A stretch of 64,000 nt of DNA, taken from assembly GCA_023387985.1 (NCBI GenBank), contig JAEWHC010000009.1, positions 620,001 through 684,000 on the forward strand, given 5' to 3'. Source of the stretch: Bacteroidota bacterium (GTDB taxonomy: Bacteria; Bacteroidota; Bacteroidia; Chitinophagales; Chitinophagaceae). Of this stretch, positions 53,887 to 61,293 are shown piece by piece. How positions within the stretch are numbered: position 1 is the stretch's first letter; the number at the start of each line of letters is the position of its first letter. Both the position numbers and the translations under genes were made by a program. The notes beneath the pieces are model-generated. The model saw only the letters and a program-made list of their open reading frames with translations, did no database searches and was not told where the DNA came from.

Positions 53887-55176
53887 CTAAAAGCGGAATT
53901 GCAACCGGCAGGTAGCGATCTCATCATCCATATCTTTTTCGATACCCATTCCGGGTATTTCCCGGTTAACCGGTTTGCTGTAAAACAAAAACAATTTAAG
54001 GTTCGGGGTCAGGTGCTGAAGAATGCCGGCGCCGTAAGTATGATAGGCAATATCGGCAGTTGTAAAATGGGCGGCGGGTTGCAGAATTTCTGTCCCGGCA
54101 TCCACATTGGGATTATAATAGTCGTATTTGAGCACAAGCTGGGTTTTTGGTGTTCCCAGATCCTGCAGGAAATAGAAAAAGCCGCCATGAAAATTCCGTT
54201 GATAAATGGGCAGGTCCTGGCTGAGGTGTGCCGTTTCAGAGCTGTTGGCCAGTCCGGGTTGAATGCCCCACCACCATTCACCGCGCAATTGAGTTTTTCC
54301 AAAAACATTACGGATCTGGACCTGTGCATTTGCACCGCTGTATCGCCGCGGCACGTAACTGCCTTTTCCTTCCGTCAGGGATTCTACCATGGCTTTTTGC
54401 GCGGCGTCGAATTTGTAACGGCTTGTATGCGTCTGCACAATGCCGCCATGCAAATAACTGACGCCCCCACTAAAGGTTAAAGAATGGCTCAGTTTCTGGG
54501 GATTGAGAACAATTTGCCCGATAAAATCTTTCCTGCTGTCTACTTCAGCGGGTGCCGCCAAGCCCTGGCCGTTGAAGATGCCAAAATCAACCCGGATCTT
54601 CTTCAAAAAACCGGCTTGCTTACTGCGGTCCAATAAGGTAACCATAGCACCGAGGTCACGTTCCGTTTTTAATAGCAACTGGCTCATCCGTCCCCTTTCC
54701 GGTACTTCCCGGTCGCTGCTCGAATAGTTGACTTCCCAGCCAAAGGGCCTGGCAAAAACGCCGGTGGTCAGGGAGAATTTGTTCCATTTAGATTCCCAGA
54801 CGCGGCCCCAGAAGTCACGAATATTCACACCTTGTTCGGTGCCGTCAAACTGGAAAACAAACTGCAGCCGTGGCATACTGTCGACAGTAAAACGGGCATA
54901 ATCAAAACGAATCCTTCCACGCCTGAGTCGGAAACGATTATCCGTATAAGGACCGAAACTTCCCCCTTCAAAAGCATTTCCTGCAGCACCTTTGGATGTC
55001 GCCACCTGGTATTGCGGTTGCATGTATCCACTGATGGTAATGTGGTCGTATTTGCGGGAAATATCCAAAAGCCCACGGCCAAGATCCTTGGTGGTATCAA
55101 TCATATCCATAAGAAATTGGGAGCTGGCCGTATAATGAATGCACACTAAGATGCTGAGAATCAGTAGGTTTTTCAT
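53887..55176 (-). CDS. OprP/OprO-like phosphate-selective porin family protein
   Basis: 429 residues with a signal peptide ending YTASSQ. The body is a series of amphipathic strands typical of a 16-strand porin: HITISGYMQPQYQV, NRFRLRRGRIRFDYARF, LQFVFQFDGTEQGVNIRDFWGRVW, FSLTTGVFARPFGWEVNYSS, PERGRMSQLL, and an aromatic C-terminal strand ending in Phe. The RFRLRRGRIR and FxRPFGxE motifs are typical of the porin O/P family. In Pseudomonas the family passes phosphate or polyphosphate; Bacteroidota members are less well studied. Location next to PhoBR-like and PiT genes supports a phosphate link. Confidence 0.85.
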   Translation of the reverse strand: MKNLLILSILVCIHYTASSQFLMDMIDTTKDLGRGLLDISRKYDHITISGYMQPQYQVATSKGAAGNAFEGGSFGPYTDNRFRLRRGRIRFDYARFTVDSMPRLQFVFQFDGTEQGVNIRDFWGRVWESKWNKFSLTTGVFARPFGWEVNYSSSDREVPERGRMSQLLLKTERDLGAMVTLLDRSKQAGFLKKIRVDFGIFNGQGLAAPAEVDSRKDFIGQIVLNPQKLSHSLTFSGGVSYLHGGIVQTHTSRYKFDAAQKAMVESLTEGKGSYVPRRYSGANAQVQIRNVFGKTQLRGEWWWGIQPGLANSSETAHLSQDLPIYQRNFHGGFFYFLQDLGTPKTQLVLKYDYYNPNVDAGTEILQPAAHFTTADIAYHTYGAGILQHLTPNLKLFLFYSKPVNREIPGMGIEKDMDDEIATCRLQFRF

Positions 55177-55275
55177 TTCAAGATGGCAAAGATAAAATAG
55201 CGCCCTGTTATGTTATCAAATTATTACCAAGTTTAATTTTTTGTATGAACATCGGGGAATTGTTGGAATTTTGCA

Positions 55276-55290
55276 TCCAAATATTTTGGA
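55276..55290. repeat. Inverted repeat abutting the DUF47 start codon
   Basis: TCCAAA-TAT-TTTGGA ends at the base before the ATG of 55291. It may be an operator, or in RNA it could fold over the translation start. It also includes a weak -7-like TATTTTGG. Confidence 0.3.
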
Positions 55291-55938
55291 ATGAGTTTCA
55301 ATTCTTTTGTAAAACTATTCACCCCGAAAGATAAAGTTTTCTACAACCTTTTTGAGTCGGTTGCAAATAACATTGAAGTTATTGGTGAAAAGCTCCACGA
55401 ATTTGTAAAATCAGAAGTGAAAGCGACACGTGATGATCTTTTCATTCAGATCAAAGACCTTGAAACAAGGAACGACGAGGTTACCCATCGCATCTTTACC
55501 GAACTGAGCAGGAATTTCATTACGCCATTCGACCGAGAAGACATTCACTATCTCGCCACTGCCCTTGACGATATTGCAGATCACATTTATGCATCAGTAA
55601 AAAAGATCGTAAGTTATAAAGTGGATCCTAAGGATGAAGGCATTCAGAACCTTGCAACCATAATTGAAATTGGATGCAAGGAAGTAAAGAAAACCATTTA
55701 CCAGCTCCGGAATATGCGTAATGTCAGGGCCATTACCGAATCCCTTGTAAAGATCAACAGCCTCGAGAACCAGGCTGATGATATTCTCGATAGCCAGATT
55801 GAACGCATTTTTGATTATGAGACCAATGCCAAGGAAGTGATCAAAATGAAAGACATTTACCAGACCATGGAAGTGGTGACCGATAAGTTTGAAGATGCAG
55901 GTAACGTGGTTGAATCCATCCTGGTTAAATATGCCTGA
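55291..55938 (+). CDS. DUF47 / PhoU-like phosphate transport regulator
   Basis: 215 residues, nearly all helical. The heptad-like pattern, LFESVANNIEVIGEKLHEFV near the start, ETRNDEVTHRIFTELSRNFITPFDREDIHYLATALDDI (split by helices) in the middle and ENQADDILDSQIERIF later match DUF47 proteins, relatives of PhoU with metal-binding E/D-x-x-x-D motifs. They are nearly always encoded beside PiT transporters, as here (43-bp gap), and are thought to control them. No signal peptide. Confidence 0.93.
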   Translation: MSFNSFVKLFTPKDKVFYNLFESVANNIEVIGEKLHEFVKSEVKATRDDLFIQIKDLETRNDEVTHRIFTELSRNFITPFDREDIHYLATALDDIADHIYASVKKIVSYKVDPKDEGIQNLATIIEIGCKEVKKTIYQLRNMRNVRAITESLVKINSLENQADDILDSQIERIFDYETNAKEVIKMKDIYQTMEVVTDKFEDAGNVVESILVKYA

Positions 55939-55981
55939 TATTGCTAAGTAACCGTTCCCGCGAACTTTTCTACTTTTTACT

Positions 55982-57178
55982 ATGACATTTCTGATAGTTA
56001 TTATTGCCCTTGCATTAATATTTGACTACATCAATGGTTTTCATGATGCGGCCAATTCCATTGCAACCATTGTCTCTACCAAAGTACTTACGCCTTTCCA
56101 GGCGGTTTTGTGGGCGGCCATGTTCAACTTTGTGGCATTTTTTATTTTTAAGGAACATGGTGTGGCCAATACAATCGCCAAAACCGTGCACGAAGAATTT
56201 ATAACACTGCCGGTAGTTTTTTCAGGGCTCATCGCCGCCATCACCTGGAATCTGCTGACCTGGTGGTTTGGCATTCCTTCTTCATCATCGCATACACTAA
56301 TTGGCGGTTTTGCGGGTGCGGCCATTGCCCATGCAGGTGGATTTTTTTCCGTGAACGGGCAAAAAGTTATGGAGATTGCAAGCTTTATCATTCTTGCGCC
56401 GTTGGTAGGCATGATCATGGCTTTTATTATTTCCATCTGGTTCATGAATTCTTTCAGGAAAGGCCATGGGCCAAAGCTTGTGGCGCTTGCCGTAATTGGT
56501 GTGGTAATCGCCTTTCTTACACAGGTGGTAGAGACCGATATCACCAAACTCGCCACGCATTACGAAAGCCCGTTTTTGAAAGTGCTGTTGGCCGGTAAGA
56601 ATTTTAAATGGTTCCTGCTTGCCTTTGTCATCATTGTTATGGCGGTATTCACCTTCTTCCTAAATACCCTGAATGCTGCAAAATCCAATCAATGGTTCCG
56701 GCGTTTGCAGCTGGTTTCTTCGGCGGCATTCAGCATTGGCCATGGGGGTAACGATGCCCAGAAAGTGATGGGCATCATCACGGCCGCTTTGATTGCCCAT
56801 GGCTCTATTTCCACTTTTGAAGAAATGCCCAACTGGGTGCCGCTGGCTTGTTATACGGCCATTGCAGTAGGCACCATGAGCGGGGGCTGGAAGATTGTGA
56901 AAACTATGGGCACACGCATTACCAAAGTGACGCCGTTTGAAGGCGTTGCCGCGGAAACCGCCGGGGCCATCACCTTGTTTGTAACGGAGGCACTTAAAAT
57001 ACCGGTGAGTACTACCCATACCATTACCGGGTCCATCATGGGCGTGGGCGCTACCAAAAGGCTGAGTGCTGTACGATGGGGGGTTACCATCAACCTGCTC
57101 TGGGCATGGATTCTTACCATTCCGGTGAGTGCCATAATGGCCGCGGTGGTATATTGGATTGTCTCCATATTTATTTAA
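55982..57178 (+). CDS. PiT-family inorganic phosphate transporter
   Basis: 398 residues, ten or more transmembrane segments. The two PiT signatures are clear: FHDAANSIATIVSTKVLTP near residues 21-39 and SIGHGGNDAQKVMG near 254-267; SSSHTLIGGFAGAAIAH and STTHTITGSIMGVGATKR are the duplicated serine/threonine motifs. PiT carriers import phosphate with H+ or Na+ and metal ions. The gene is coupled to the DUF47 gene and lies close to the two-component pair and the porin, forming a phosphate cluster. Low-affinity uptake is the expected role. Confidence 0.96.
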   Translation: MTFLIVIIALALIFDYINGFHDAANSIATIVSTKVLTPFQAVLWAAMFNFVAFFIFKEHGVANTIAKTVHEEFITLPVVFSGLIAAITWNLLTWWFGIPSSSSHTLIGGFAGAAIAHAGGFFSVNGQKVMEIASFIILAPLVGMIMAFIISIWFMNSFRKGHGPKLVALAVIGVVIAFLTQVVETDITKLATHYESPFLKVLLAGKNFKWFLLAFVIIVMAVFTFFLNTLNAAKSNQWFRRLQLVSSAAFSIGHGGNDAQKVMGIITAALIAHGSISTFEEMPNWVPLACYTAIAVGTMSGGWKIVKTMGTRITKVTPFEGVAAETAGAITLFVTEALKIPVSTTHTITGSIMGVGATKRLSAVRWGVTINLLWAWILTIPVSAIMAAVVYWIVSIFI

Positions 57179-57214
57179 TTATTGCCACTGAACGGGCAAA
57201 TAGCCAAAGGCGAG

Positions 57215-57222
57215 TAATTTTG
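57215..57222 (+). promoter_or_regulatory. TAnnTTTG -7 box four bases before galE
   Basis: TAATTTTG is an exact -7 element and ends four bases before the ATG at 57227, the same geometry as at 16679-16686. It suggests a leaderless galE mRNA. No good -33 element was found. Confidence 0.4.
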
Positions 57223-57226
57223 CATC

Positions 57227-58282
57227 ATGGCAAAAATTCTTGTGACAGGAGGTTGCGGCTATATAGGCGCACATACCGTAGTGGATTTGATTGAAAATGG
57301 CTACGATGTAATTTCCATTGACGACAACAGCCGCAGTACCACGGCATTGCTTGCAGGCATAGAGCGCATAACCGGAAAAAAAGTAAAGAATTATAAAGTC
57401 AATCTTTGCCAGGTAGACGAGACCAAGGCAGTATTCGAAGAGAATCCCGACCTTGAAGGCATCATTCATTTCGCTGCCTTTAAGGCTGTGGGAGAATCGG
57501 TGGAAAAGCCCCTGATGTACTACCAGAACAATCTTTTCGGATTGATTAATCTCGTGAAATGCGCGACCGAAGCCAATATTCCGCATTTTGTATTTTCAAG
57601 TTCCTGTACCGTTTACGGCAGTCCTGATACCATACCTGTTACAGAAGAATCGCCAGAAAAAGATGCCGAAAGTCCTTATGGCGCCACCAAGCAAATGGGA
57701 GAAAGGATACTGAAGGATATAGCTGCGCTTGGTCAGATGAATGTGATTCTGCTGCGCTATTTCAACCCGGTTGGTGCCCATCCGAGCATTGAAATTGGTG
57801 AATTGCCGCTTGGACGTCCAGCCAACCTGGTACCGGCCATTACACAAACCGCTATTGGTAAGCTGGAAAAGATGTATGTGCATGGGACCGATTATGACAC
57901 CCGTGATGGCAGTTGCGTTCGCGATTATATCCACATCAGCGACATTTCGCATGCCCATACCCTGGCCCTGCAATTTCTGCAAAATGGCAGAAACAAGGCG
58001 CACGTGGAGATTTTCAATCTCGGCACCGGGAATGGCGTCACTGTTTTGGAGGCTATAGGAACTTTTGAAAAAGTATCGGGCCAGAAACTAAACTATGAAC
58101 TGGGGCCACGCCGCCCCGGAGATGTGGTTGCCATTTATGCCAATAATGAAAAAGCCATCCAGGAGCTGGGCTGGGAGCTGAAGTACAACCTGGAAGATAT
58201 GATGCACACTGCCTGGCAATGGGAGTTAAAACTGAAAAGTGATGAACGGCTGCAGCAAAATCAAAATCCGGATTTGAATTAG
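57227..58282 (+). CDS. galE: UDP-glucose 4-epimerase
   Basis: 351 residues. Extended SDR: LVTGGCGYIGAHT with the TGxxGYIG motif at the start, FAAFKAVGESVEKP, FSSSCTVYG with the catalytic Ser, Tyr151 and Lys155 in SPYGATKQMG, RYFNPVGAHPS, and RDYIHISDI. It interconverts UDP-glucose and UDP-galactose for cell-surface glycans or galactose use. The length and C-terminal GRRPGDVVAIYA region match GalE. It follows the PiT gene after 48 bp but probably has its own promoter. Confidence 0.95.
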   Translation: MAKILVTGGCGYIGAHTVVDLIENGYDVISIDDNSRSTTALLAGIERITGKKVKNYKVNLCQVDETKAVFEENPDLEGIIHFAAFKAVGESVEKPLMYYQNNLFGLINLVKCATEANIPHFVFSSSCTVYGSPDTIPVTEESPEKDAESPYGATKQMGERILKDIAALGQMNVILLRYFNPVGAHPSIEIGELPLGRPANLVPAITQTAIGKLEKMYVHGTDYDTRDGSCVRDYIHISDISHAHTLALQFLQNGRNKAHVEIFNLGTGNGVTVLEAIGTFEKVSGQKLNYELGPRRPGDVVAIYANNEKAIQELGWELKYNLEDMMHTAWQWELKLKSDERLQQNQNPDLN

Positions 58283-58550
58283 TAAGGTTGCTCCTGCCGG
58301 ATACATCCCGGGCTTTAAAGCATCGGAAAGAAAAAAAATGCTGCTTTCTCTTTTCCCGCAGATGTCGGGGATCCTACAAATTGGTTTCGGTCCTGCCCAC
58401 ACTTGAGCTACTTCTGCGTTAAGTTGCGCCAGCTATAGGCATTGAGGGCAGACTAGGGTGATTTATAAGGCATTTCCCTTCTGGCCGTCCGAGGGAAGAT
58501 TGATGTTACCAAATTGTTACCTTTGCGTAACTTTATTGTTAACGCATCTC

Positions 58551-59741
58551 ATGAAATGGCGGTTGATCATATCCATTTGGTTCTTTTTCTGCTCCATTGC
58601 CCCGGGCCTGGGTCAGGAGCGGGTTGATTTTCAATTCATCGGCGACCAGCTTTCCTTCGCTTTTACACCTGCTGAATTCCAGGATTTTAATATGGATTTG
58701 ACCCAGGAAAATTTGGAAGCATTCACCAATGCCCTTGATCAAAAATCCAAAGGCGGAATGGTAGCCATGTTACAGGAATACAAAAAAAACCATAACCCGG
58801 ACGACTGGCTTTTCTACCAGTTGGTTAGGAAGACGGCACAGCAAATCAGCCCCAAAGCCGAGAATTATATTCGCTATACCTTGTATAAATGGTATCTGCT
58901 TACCCGCATGGGTTATGATGCCATCTTAACCACCAATGGGCAGAAGCTCCTGTTTTACGCTTATTGTGAAGAGCCGGTCTACAATATTCCAGGACGTGTT
59001 GAAGCCGGCAAAACATATATATGCCTGAATTATCATGATTACGGCAATATTGATTTTGATAAGGAATCTTTCATCACCATGAACCTGCCAAACTCATCGG
59101 CTGCCAATGCGTTCACCTACAAAATCCACCAGATGCCGGATTTTCCTGACCACAGCTATATTGAAAAAGACATCAGCTTCAAATATTACCATCAGGAATA
59201 CCATTTCCGGGTCAAGATGAACAAAGAGGTAAAAACCATCTTCGCCAATTACCCTACCGTTGAATATGCTGATCAGTTCAATATTCCACTCAGTCCGCAA
59301 ACCTATTTATCACTTATACCGGCACTAAGGAAGAACGTGGACAAGATGAACGTGAAAAATGGTGTGGATTTCCTGATGCGATTTACGCGTTATGCTTTTT
59401 TATTTAAACCCGATATTGAGGTTTTTGGTGATGAAAAACGGCTCAGCCCCGAACAGACCTTGTTGTATTCCGAGAGCGATTGCGATGACCGGGCCGCCCT
59501 TTTCTTTTACCTGGTGAAAGAAATATATAATATGCCCATGATCGTGGTGGCTTATACAGACCATGTGACCATTGGCATTGAATTGGAAAAACCTATTGGC
59601 AGCTATGTTGTTCACGAGGGCCGCAAATTCACTCTCTGCGAACCAACACCTCAGAAATACGATCTTTCTATCGGCCAGATTCTGCCTTCGCTAAAGAAAG
59701 CCGGATACCATATTGCCTACAGCTATATCCCCGAAAAATAA
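58551..59741 (+). CDS. Secreted transglutaminase-like (papain-fold) protein
   Basis: 396 residues from ATG 58551; an upstream ATG at 58458 adds 31 residues before the signal peptide, which ends near GLGQ. The C-terminal third matches the transglutaminase-like cysteine fold: Cys311 in YSESDCDDRAALFFYL at the start of a helix, His338 in AYTDHVTIGIEL on a strand, and Glu364 in TLCEPTP on the next strand, a Cys-His-acid order. The N-terminal ~290 residues are not recognised, with several Tyr/Phe-rich strands. A TACCTTTG promoter box lies at 58518-58525. It may cut or cross-link proteins or peptidoglycan peptides in the periplasm; the activity is not established. Confidence 0.65.
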   Translation: MKWRLIISIWFFFCSIAPGLGQERVDFQFIGDQLSFAFTPAEFQDFNMDLTQENLEAFTNALDQKSKGGMVAMLQEYKKNHNPDDWLFYQLVRKTAQQISPKAENYIRYTLYKWYLLTRMGYDAILTTNGQKLLFYAYCEEPVYNIPGRVEAGKTYICLNYHDYGNIDFDKESFITMNLPNSSAANAFTYKIHQMPDFPDHSYIEKDISFKYYHQEYHFRVKMNKEVKTIFANYPTVEYADQFNIPLSPQTYLSLIPALRKNVDKMNVKNGVDFLMRFTRYAFLFKPDIEVFGDEKRLSPEQTLLYSESDCDDRAALFFYLVKEIYNMPMIVVAYTDHVTIGIELEKPIGSYVVHEGRKFTLCEPTPQKYDLSIGQILPSLKKAGYHIAYSYIPEK

Positions 59742-59826
59742 ATTTTAAAAGGAGCCAGTAATACAATTGCCCGTTTTAGGTACATTAAATAAAATTTAAG
59801 GCAGATATATTATTGCATCCGACCTT

Positions 59827-59862
59827 AAAAAAACCCGCTTTATTCAAGCGGGCCTTTTTTTA
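59827..59862. terminator. Bidirectional intrinsic terminator
   Basis: CCCGCTT/AAGCGGG (59834-59852) with a 5-nt loop has a run of seven A before it and seven or more T after it, so it can stop transcription from both sides. It separates the plus-strand transglutaminase-like gene from the minus-strand beta-helix lipoprotein gene. Confidence 0.9.
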
Positions 59863-59882
59863 TATAAGTATCGAATCAAATC

Positions 59883-61256
59883 TCAGTAAACTGCATTTTG
59901 CGGATCGAAATTCGTCCAACCGCTTGCCCAGTTGGTTGTACCAAATGCACCGAGGTAATCCACCTTGTTGAAAAAAGTGCTCAGTCCGGTGAAGTCAGCG
60001 CCAGTTAGTGCAGGTGAACCGGGTGCAGGCAGCCAGTTGGGGTTTTTGGAATAAAAAGGCGCGTTCAGTTTAATGTCATTGCTGTTTTCAAATATTCTCA
60101 CCCCTTCGCTGAGCGCTTTTGCCTTTACTTCCTCTGCAGTCATAACCGCTTGTCCGGCGGCATCACCTACGCGAAAATTGGCTTTCTCAGAATGCAAAAG
60201 GTTGTTTTTAAACTGGGATATGCCGTCTTTATAGGCTTGCACCGTTGAAGCGCTTTCCATTGAGAAACCACCATCAGGATGTCCCATCATTATTGAGTTT
60301 CTTATGATGAAATGTGTTGCCCTTCTCCATCTCATAGAGAAGTTATGGTTGGCTGCGGCTGTGGCGCTGTTCGGTCCCACAATGGTGAAGTTGCTCAGTT
60401 TGGGCTGCGTTTTCGGGGTGGCTTCTGTTCCTCCTGCATCATTGTCGCACTCAATGCCGTTGCCGGCATCACCCGGGTCAACAAACTCCGGGTTGCGGCT
60501 GGACACAGCAAACTGGATGCTTCCCGTATAGCCGAAGTCAAAATCGAAATCGTCATCGGCCGATGCAAAAGCAATCAGGTTTTTTGCATTTACAGTTCCT
60601 CCGAAAAATTCAAAAGCGTCATCGTTACCATAAGAAACCTGGATATTTTCCAGGATGGTTCCGCTACCCACACCGCCCAGGGTGAGTCCGTTGATCTCGG
60701 AATTGGGATCGGCGGCTATACCGGCAAATTCAATGCGCACAAATTTCAGTATACCACTATTATCAGAGGATACCGTTCCTCCGTATTTGGCATTTACGCC
60801 TCCTTCAATTACCGGTTCGGTACTGCGGTTGGTTGGCCCGTTACCCAGCAGGATAATGCCACCCCAGTCTCCAGGAGTACGGCTGCCGGCAGGTTTGCCG
60901 GAAGTAAACACAATGGGTTCAGTAGCGGTGCCTTCAGCAAAAAGCTTGGAATTTCTTTCCACAATAAGCGCGCCTTTATTGGTTACATCACTTACAATCA
61001 CCGAACCGGCTGCAATTCGCAAATTGGCACGGTTGGTAATATATACATAACCTTTCAAAGTGTATTTTCCTTTTGGCAGTTCAACATCTTCAGTGATTTG
61101 CCCGGTGATGATCCTGGAAGCAATAATCTGCTCCTGTTTGGTACCGCCTCCGGGCGTACCCCCATCGGTGTTGTGTATAGAATCATCTACGCTTACCTTA
61201 ATGCAGGCAGAAAGCGTAAACATGAGCACAGCTAAGAATAAAGAGATTTTTTTCAT
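59883..61256 (-). CDS. Surface lipoprotein, predicted right-handed beta-helix
   Basis: 457 residues. Lipobox TLSAC (Cys18) gives a lipid anchor, followed by a Gly/Thr-rich linker. From about residue 45 repeating short strands with small polar turns (LRIAAGSVIV, GALIVERNSKLFAEGTA, PIVFTS, ILKFVRIEFAG, GTILENIQVSYGNDDAFEFFGG) suggest a right-handed parallel beta-helix, with several Asp-rich turns that may bind calcium. Similar proteins are common in Bacteroidota beside TonB-dependent receptors, as here, and their function is unknown. It is transcribed behind the receptor gene with a 37-bp gap. Substrate binding is a guess; no catalytic residues recognised. Confidence 0.75.
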   Translation of the reverse strand: MKKISLFLAVLMFTLSACIKVSVDDSIHNTDGGTPGGGTKQEQIIASRIITGQITEDVELPKGKYTLKGYVYITNRANLRIAAGSVIVSDVTNKGALIVERNSKLFAEGTATEPIVFTSGKPAGSRTPGDWGGIILLGNGPTNRSTEPVIEGGVNAKYGGTVSSDNSGILKFVRIEFAGIAADPNSEINGLTLGGVGSGTILENIQVSYGNDDAFEFFGGTVNAKNLIAFASADDDFDFDFGYTGSIQFAVSSRNPEFVDPGDAGNGIECDNDAGGTEATPKTQPKLSNFTIVGPNSATAAANHNFSMRWRRATHFIIRNSIMMGHPDGGFSMESASTVQAYKDGISQFKNNLLHSEKANFRVGDAAGQAVMTAEEVKAKALSEGVRIFENSNDIKLNAPFYSKNPNWLPAPGSPALTGADFTGLSTFFNKVDYLGAFGTTNWASGWTNFDPQNAVY

Positions 61257-61293
61257 TGGTATATCTTGTTTTGTTTTTATGATACGGGATGAC

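Noticed and set aside
50990..57226. Classical Pho boxes upstream of the phosphate genes
   Set aside because: No pair of CTGTCAT-like direct repeats was seen; the regulator's binding motif in this phylum is not known to me.
60312..61235. 307-codon plus-strand open frame opposite the beta-helix lipoprotein gene
   Set aside because: Antisense shadow; the minus-strand frame has a lipobox and repeated beta strands, this one has no domain.
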